From Zygaena filipendulae (lineage: Eukaryota; Arthropoda; Insecta; Lepidoptera; Zygaenidae), in assembly GCA_907165275.2 (NCBI GenBank), contig OU015651.1, positions 3,556,501 through 3,620,500 of the forward strand: DNA of 64,000 nucleotides. Direction: 5' to 3'. Below, piece after piece: positions 35,829-64,000 of this stretch. A program made the translations under genes and the position numbers. The notes under the pieces are model-generated. The model saw only the letters and a program-made list of their open reading frames with translations, searched no databases and was not told the origin of the DNA. Numbering within the stretch: the stretch's first letter is position 1; each line of letters starts with the position of its first letter.

Positions 35829-38719
35829 TTATTGTGATACTATAATAACACGTGTATCATTTAACATAAAAAGTTTATAAATGCTTTAGTAGAATTTATT
35901 ATTATTATATTTCCTGCTTTTTTTTCTTTAAAATTATAATACCGGGTCATAATAATTAATGAACAAAATTATCGAGGAAATGTCTTTTTTTGCATTTATT
36001 CATATTGTACAATTCTTATAATATGATCCATTCTGCAAAATTTTACAGCCGAGCAAGAATTCATATAAAACAGTAGCTCTTTCGTTATTGTACATAACCA
36101 TTTTACCAGTTGGTAAAAACGTTTATTCAATCTAGTCCTACAAATAATTCCATCATATTCCAATTTATTATAATTTATACCAGTTATCGATCGACGAATT
36201 TATGACTTCAGTATGTTTTCGATCAGGTATTTTTTTTTTATTCTTTAATAAAAGATATTAAAGTTTCTTTGATCTACTTCCACACTTTTTTTACAAATTA
36301 TCTCATCTGAAAAAACAAAATTTAAATCTCATGATAGAAAAATGTCAATTTTTCATTTTAGTTATCTTTTGTTATATGACGTGTTAACTTCGTAGAAAAT
36401 TATAAAAAAATTCAGTTTTTTTAACATCAACTACATTAATACCTACCACTTCTCTGATTGATTGTACTACACCTGTCTAAAACATAACTTGCCTATCCAA
36501 AATTATAATAACATATTGAAATAATGATGTCTAAACAGATCATCAAACTATTACTAGAACTAGATGGAATATACGTGAAAACATGCGTATAGTATTTAGT
36601 TTTTTTATAGGATAATAAATTACTTAAATGCTAATTTTAAGTTTGGTTCTTTATTAATACAATATCAATAGGATTGCTCTATCCTGTAAGTAAATTGTTA
36701 TTGAAATGTACCAAAAATTTACTATGGTGCTCGCGTTGACGCCGATGAACCTTCTATGCTAAACACACGGTAATTACGTAATTAATCATAATCGATAATT
36801 ATAAATTTAATATAAAAAATGACCGGTGAAGCGATTACACAGATACTACAAGGCGATCATGACGCTGACACTCCTAACTCACTCAAGTCTCTAAGTCGGT
36901 TATATTTTATAAATAAGCTTATGTTGTCAAGCTAGAACCAGGTGATAGGCCTTAGCCTTAGATGTTATGACTTATTATAACAGCTGTTAACCGAAAAATA
37001 TAAAAATCGTTGCTATGCCTATTTAAAAAAGGGCAGTCCTTAAAAACTGACGAAAGCAATAATTTTGGAAACTTTTTGGAAAAAACTTAAATTTTAAGCA
37101 GTAGTTTTCAGAAACACTATTCAGGATTACACAATATGAAGAAATTTTAAAAAAAAGTTAAGGTTTGTAGCAACAGGAGTTAAAGAACAGTCGCAGGGTG
37201 TCAATTTTTATATTTTTTTATAAATTTTAAAGATTATTTTTTACATTTTTCTATTAAGTTATTTTCTATGACTTAGCCTATCACCCTGTTCTGACTTGAC
37301 GTCAATTTACGGGACATCCTGTATATCCTGTATTTCTTCACGAAACCTGGGACTCTGACATCTCTTTTGCAGTTTTATTGTAAACTGAGAAGAAAATAAT
37401 GTCATTAAAATTTTGAACTTACACAAAAAAAAGTCCAAACTACAATAGATGAAATTTTGATGTGAGGTTATATTTTATAATGAGACTGTTTATGTCATAA
37501 ACTAACTACTAACTAACATAAACTTTATGAGATGATGGTAGAGGACGACTGTATTGGACGATTGTATCCAACATCCGAAAGACCTCAAATGAGTTAAGAG
37601 AGATATCCCATACTGAAGTTTCCATCATTATTAGGTAGGTATAAATAGTTTATATTAAATGCTGCTGTCGTTATTCTTTTATCATAAATATCTGAGAGAG
37701 AATACACATGTTTTACTGTCTATCGTATGAAAACCGCGGGACTAGTTTCTCAGTTCTCTATATATTCAAATAAGTAGGTATAGTTATTGTAGTTAATATT
37801 GCAAGTAGGTACACGGTGAAATGTTTGTATTACGTAGGTATATACGAAAATTTCACCGTGAAGATTAATATTTCGATGTCAACCCAACGAATGCGATAAA
37901 ACTAACGGAGTCACAGGTTAGGTACGTTATGAACGATAGAGATGCCACTTATGTAGTAGTTAGGTAAACTATTACATTCAAATATTCTCATTATTTACGT
38001 TAAGGCAGTGAAACACCCAACTCAAATTCAAGGACAGTTGGGGACGAGATTACCTAGCTAACATTAATATATTAACTAGTATACATATCACTAGACATTT
38101 TCACAGGCGACCTCTACACAACGGTCGCGCATTATTTTACAATATTTACAAGTTTTATTACATAATACGTCGTGGAATAAGGGCGCAGTATCCACGGTGG
38201 GTCCGCTTGGGCTAGAAGCGCGACGAATTCGGCATCGCTTTACCTACCGTTCGCGCATGGAAAGTCCATCGGCTTGTTGCATACTCAGAGAGCTTACAAC
38301 CACCTCTAGCAGTTTTCGTCCACCGAAATGTGGACCTAAAATCTTTCATGCAATGTTGAAATTTCACTAAAGATTTAAAATAACGCTGCTTTAAGAGGTT
38401 GTTGTATAGGACTCCTCTGATCGTAACACTTCCACAAAATGACAGGTTAAAAATATTCAATACATCTAAACAGTTAACAATATAAATATTATAATGAGTC
38501 ATTCTCAGTAAATTATAAAACTACTTAGAAGAAATTTAACACTGAGATAAAAGGGTCAACAGTTTATGCTTTCATGTGTTACGTGGGACACGCATTCCTT
38601 CAGTTTTAAAATATTCAATAGTCAAAAGTTATCTAAAGTACATAACAGTGTTATAGGAATACTGAATATTTATACCTACCTACGTAGATTGTCATAACTA
38701 AATAAATATTCTTTTCATT

Positions 38720-39330
38720 ACTCATACTCGGAAAGTAGGTCTGAAATTGCCTGAGAAGCGGGTTGAAAGTAACCCTTTTCAGCCCTAGGGAGAATCGCTT
38801 TCAACTGACAACTGTCAAATTATTAAAAAAAAACTAGGTCTATTTTCACATTTCTATTGAACCATGTTTCAACTTTCTATACAGCCAGCGCGATGTAAAA
38901 TTGAAATAACGTAAAGTTTAAGTAGGTATTAATTAAAATAAAATTCACTCACTTTTTCTTAAGCTAATTCCTATTTATATTTTTTTATTTTCTTTAATTA
39001 ATACTTAATAATTAAAGATAATATTTTTTTTAGGTCGCCTCAATGTAAATAAAAAATACTGGCTGAATAGCTAGCCGGCCAAAGAAAAAGAAATAGGTGG
39101 GAAAGTGTCAACTGTCAAGCGACTATCCGATCTTCACTCATTTTTTCTTTAGCTAATTCCTATTTTTATTTTGACTTTCCTTGCATTCGTAATGAAAAGC
39201 ACAGTGTTATCCTCGGGAGAAAGACTTATTTAGTCCCTCGATCTATTAGCGCCCTCGCTACGCTCGGGCGCCAAACCCCGTCTCGGGACTAAATAAGTTA
39301 CTTTCACCCCTAGGATAACAATGTACTATT
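38720..39330 (+). repeat. Long dispersed repeat, copy 2, with stem-loop
   Basis: Same blocks and order as 7485-7925. This copy carries a nested stem-loop: an outer stem of ACTTATTTAGTCCC against its inverse GGGACTAAATAAGT (39227-39299) and an inner GCGCCC to GGGCGC hairpin around 39250-39274. Confidence 0.6.
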
Positions 39331-39353
39331 GGTAGGTATTTGTAATATGGTCA

Positions 39354-39887
39354 GCGACGAGTGAAAACCTCGTAGCAGTCATAATTTTCACCAGAATAGA
39401 GAACATTTTTTATAGGTATTGTTGGGTCCACTGCGTGAAACCGGACACGGCTTTCGACAGCGACTTTCGCGATCGAGAAGCTTTCCTGCGGCCCGGTCGC
39501 GGCAGTCGATTCGTGTCGGTCACGAGCGTCGGTATAGTAGGTATCAAATTCATTCATTATAATTTAATAAAAAATGAAACAGTTCGCCATCTCCGTCCCG
39601 TGCCGACCATAGATACATCAATACACCCATCCGTCCTAGTATCAAATAAAATATCTAGCAGTTATCAGTCACAGGTCACTGTGCCCCATAGGTTATGCAG
39701 GTTATTAGAAAAAAGCTCATTTCACACAATTTTAGAATACCGAGTATAGTTATTAAAAAGTAGTCGCTAATAATAATAATATGACAAAAATAAAAGACGC
39801 CATGTCGTACGCACAAAAATATGTTGTTTTTTTTTTCATTTCTGTAAAATTCAATTTAAATGTCAAATCAAGGTTTTCACTCGTCGC
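39354..39887. mobile_element. Terminal-inverted-repeat element, 534 bp
   Basis: Perfect 17-base terminal inverted repeats GCGACGAGTGAAAACCT and AGGTTTTCACTCGTCGC. The interior is GC-richer in its left third (CGGACACGGCTTTCGACAGC) and has opposing frames of 68 and 104 codons with no known domain. Likely a non-autonomous DNA element. Confidence 0.6.
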
Positions 39888-41901
39888 CGGCGATATGCAA
39901 TAGTTACAAACATAATTATTAACCGTTCAATACAATAATACAATTATCTAATCAATTGAAATTTGTTAGAAAAAACCCGCGTCCCATCACATTTCGGCGT
40001 AGAATATTTTGCACTAATTAATTATAATATTAGATAGGTACTAATAGCGAAATTAATAATAAAATAAAACGGAAACACACTTAAAAGCTATACAACCCGC
40101 TCTTGCCTTTCACAACGACCAACAATCATTATAAATTTACGCAAATATGTATGTCCATTACAATAAATATCGAAGGGAATATTCAATAATATTATTCGAC
40201 TCGGCTAAACGTATCAAACAGCGAGCCATGGAGATATGGATTTACACATATTTAATACAAAACTAATTATGATTGCAGTCCAAAAAAATCAATTGTCACT
40301 AATCGGGTTGGGAAATCCTATATTGGGCTATTTGGTAGGTACCTAAATGTGCACCAAACACGCGGTCTCTCTAATGAAATGAACAACTTGATGCAATCAC
40401 ACAGTTCTAATTAATAAATATCCTCATTTTTTCTTCATGTTATCACAGAAAATCATGTATTTACAAATTTTGTCGCACTAATATTGTGTATATGACGTAG
40501 CCTAAGGAATGCACTGCAATGAACGCTTCTAACCTTGCTTCTAATTGTATTTTGTATTCAGAGGCATCTTCTAATGTTGGATTCGTATAAGCTTGTGATA
40601 TACTCATACTTATATGGTATAGTCATAAAAGCGTTTCTTTATTGCCACTAGTGTAACATTATTTTGTACCTCAAAATAACTATTAAGAAGGTGAATTGAA
40701 TTTTTTTTGTGATATATGCGGATATATGTGGATAATATGCGCTACGTTTAACGTTTTGTTGGAAATTAGATATTAAATTAATAAACGTTACTAGCTGATT
40801 ATAGAGAATAGAAAAAAAAATAAGAGAATAAAATATATAAAAGTGATATAAAATTGCCTTTGAGGTACAAATTAACTATATTTATTTTTTGTCTTACTGA
40901 TTACAAAAACTGATCTTTCGTTGAAATATTATTTCGAGATGAAAAAATTCGACATAATTATGTCTAGAACACTGGTAACTCTATATAGTTTCAGTAGTTA
41001 CATCATTAACTATGCCCAGCTTTATATAGGTACTTATTTAATCAGCTTTTGTCATTACTATAGCAAAACTTGATATTTTTTGCTGGAGCAATTTATGTGC
41101 TATGCGATACATGTAGGTACGTACGATTTATATAAGGCTTTATATTATGATGAGTGTGGTATAAATGCGTCCACAATGCAACATAGGCTAAATGTGCCAT
41201 GCGGGCTCTGAACTTGTTTGATTCCCGTTTCAAAATACTGTTATTTTTGGCGCCACCATTGTTGGATCAGTGGACATGCAGGTTCACAAAATTTATCTAC
41301 GAATATTACTAAGAGCTTATAAAAAAAATACTAATCCTCAAACAGGTTGAAAAATGTTAAACATATGGTATGGCTCCTCCTGTAACTCTATTATTTTAAA
41401 CACTAGTTAAATACTTTATGTAACGTCGTAAACCAGGCGACAAAATTTTCTATTAAACAATATCAGTTCATAATTTTAACAATTTAGGTAATCATTGAAT
41501 GCAGAGAATATATTTTTAAAGTTTACATACAATTCATATTAACTTTTAAATTGTAATAAATTTAAATAACGTATAAAGCACTTGGGGGAAGGACAGCAAA
41601 TTCAATTAAAATGTTTAATTATTTCTTATTCATTTAGTATAAGTAGGTATATTAACTAAGTAAAAATTATTTGCTATGTAAATATTTTATACAATATTAA
41701 TATTTAATTTGTCTGAGATGAATTGCTAGTATTTCTCCCAACGTCTAACTCGAATTGAAATGACGCTGCGCGAGGTCTGCGCAGTGTCAGCCTACTCGCG
41801 CTCCTGCGCAGCTGTCGGCTGGCAGCCTGTGACGCCCCACTGCAGACCCCGGCGCTCATCCTTTCAGTAGGCGATACAAAGTAGACTTTATGTAGTGCAA
41901 A

Positions 41902-41907
41902 TTTATT
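41902..41907 (-). promoter_or_regulatory. Possible polyadenylation hexamer for cac
   Basis: AATAAA on the minus strand, about 470 bases past the stop codon. Other hexamers lie farther away in this AT-rich spacer, so usage is unclear. Confidence 0.25.
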
Positions 41908-42376
41908 ATAGAAAGTTTACTTTTTACGATACATACTAATAATTTCATTTATGTAAAAATCCTAGCGCACACGAGCTGTCTGGCACTGTTTCATACTTCG
42001 ATTACCTTAACTCGTAATATAAATTAAAGAGTAAAATTTTAGCGAATTAAAAATTAAATTTTCCAAAACTTTGTAAATACTATAATTTGGATAAATCTCG
42101 TGGAGAACGCCGGCGGCGGCGACGGCGGCGTCGTTCCATGGGAGCCGTCCAAATGAGCAACGAGAATCGTCTGTGTGCCAACACACGTTCGCCGAATACA
42201 AAACTGCGATCACTCGCGGCCGCGTTCACACCGGATACGGGGGCGGCATCTCAGAACGTGTGCGCGTGTGGCACGCGTCCCTCAGCGAGCGGTAGCTGGG
42301 CGCCGTAAGGGCGGGCGGGGGCGGGTGTGGCGGCGGGCGCGCGCACGTCCCGCTGGGAGCGCGCGCGGCGGCGCCG

Positions 42377-64000
<21,624 letters not shown>

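Larger units (their letters stand above)
35830..42376. other. Gene-poor spacer and probable cac 3' UTR
   Basis: Very AT-rich, with no exon-like frame on either strand. It holds the repeats listed separately, a possible element at 36930-37330 (ends GGTGATAGGCC and GCCTATCACC, with CGGGACATCCTGTA at the edge) and a short hairpin at 37812-37863 (CACGGTGAA and TTCACCGTG). The part nearest 42377 is probably the 3' UTR of the calcium channel gene. A GC-rich patch lies at 41760-41870. Confidence 0.5.

Noticed and set aside
38212..38502. 96-codon minus frame
   Set aside because: Isolated in repeat-rich spacer, no domain and no splice partners.
41760..41870. Short GC-rich plus frame (starts MTLREVCAVSAYSR)
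   Set aside because: Only 37 codons, no neighbours in phase and inside the presumed cac 3' UTR; more likely structured UTR sequence.

Overview
The window looks like AT-rich nuclear DNA from a moth or butterfly (Lepidoptera). The evidence is insect-type multi-exon genes with GT-AG introns, an obstructor/CPAP3 cuticle gene, a ZAD zinc-finger gene, a piRNA-pathway Hen1 gene and a cacophony-type calcium channel. A short dispersed repeat with a CCCGCGGTTTCACCCGCG head and an AATATTATAAATGCGAAAG tail, which I associate with lepidopteran genomes, occurs more than twenty times. Exon models below come from reading frames, splice-site dinucleotides and phase matching by eye. No alignment or expression data were available.

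Layout. 566-11296 (minus): a complete five-exon, 240-residue CPAP3 protein (obstructor-A type) with a signal peptide and three six-cysteine chitin-binding domains. Its introns are full of repeats. About 12.8-15.12 kb (plus): a 5'-truncated, frameshifted non-LTR retrotransposon with reverse transcriptase and RNase H, followed by a Helitron-like repeat end. 16494-17062: a very large near-perfect palindrome with arms of about 270 bp, directly upstream of a two-exon ZAD-C2H2 gene (17153-18467, plus). 19290-26086 (plus): Hen1, the small-RNA 2'-O-methyltransferase, in nine phase-consistent exons. About 26.5-35.65 kb (plus): a large gene of at least 1,629 residues and at least 14 exons that I do not recognise; it is charged, Ser/Lys/Asn-rich and probably disordered. 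It may be spliced to Hen1. 35.7-42.4 kb: no gene seen, only repeats and probably the 3' UTR of the next gene. 42377 to beyond 64000 (minus): the 3' half of the Cav2-type calcium channel alpha-1 gene (cacophony), from the domain III pore loop to the C-terminal DDWC.

The channel gene is the richest part. It shows two pairs of equal-length, phase-identical tandem exons in domain IV (111 nt for S1-S2, 92 nt for S5-pore), a 13-nt microexon, a 36-nt cassette exon, and two tail exons whose phases forbid joint use.

The genes have unrelated jobs: cuticle, transcription, piRNA 3'-end maturation, an unknown function, and presynaptic calcium entry. I see no operon-like logic except the possible Hen1/downstream-gene continuity. 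Mobile DNA (SINE-like repeats, at least six MITE or foldback elements, one LINE, one possible Helitron end) fills introns and spacers, and several copies sit within a few tens of bases of splice sites.
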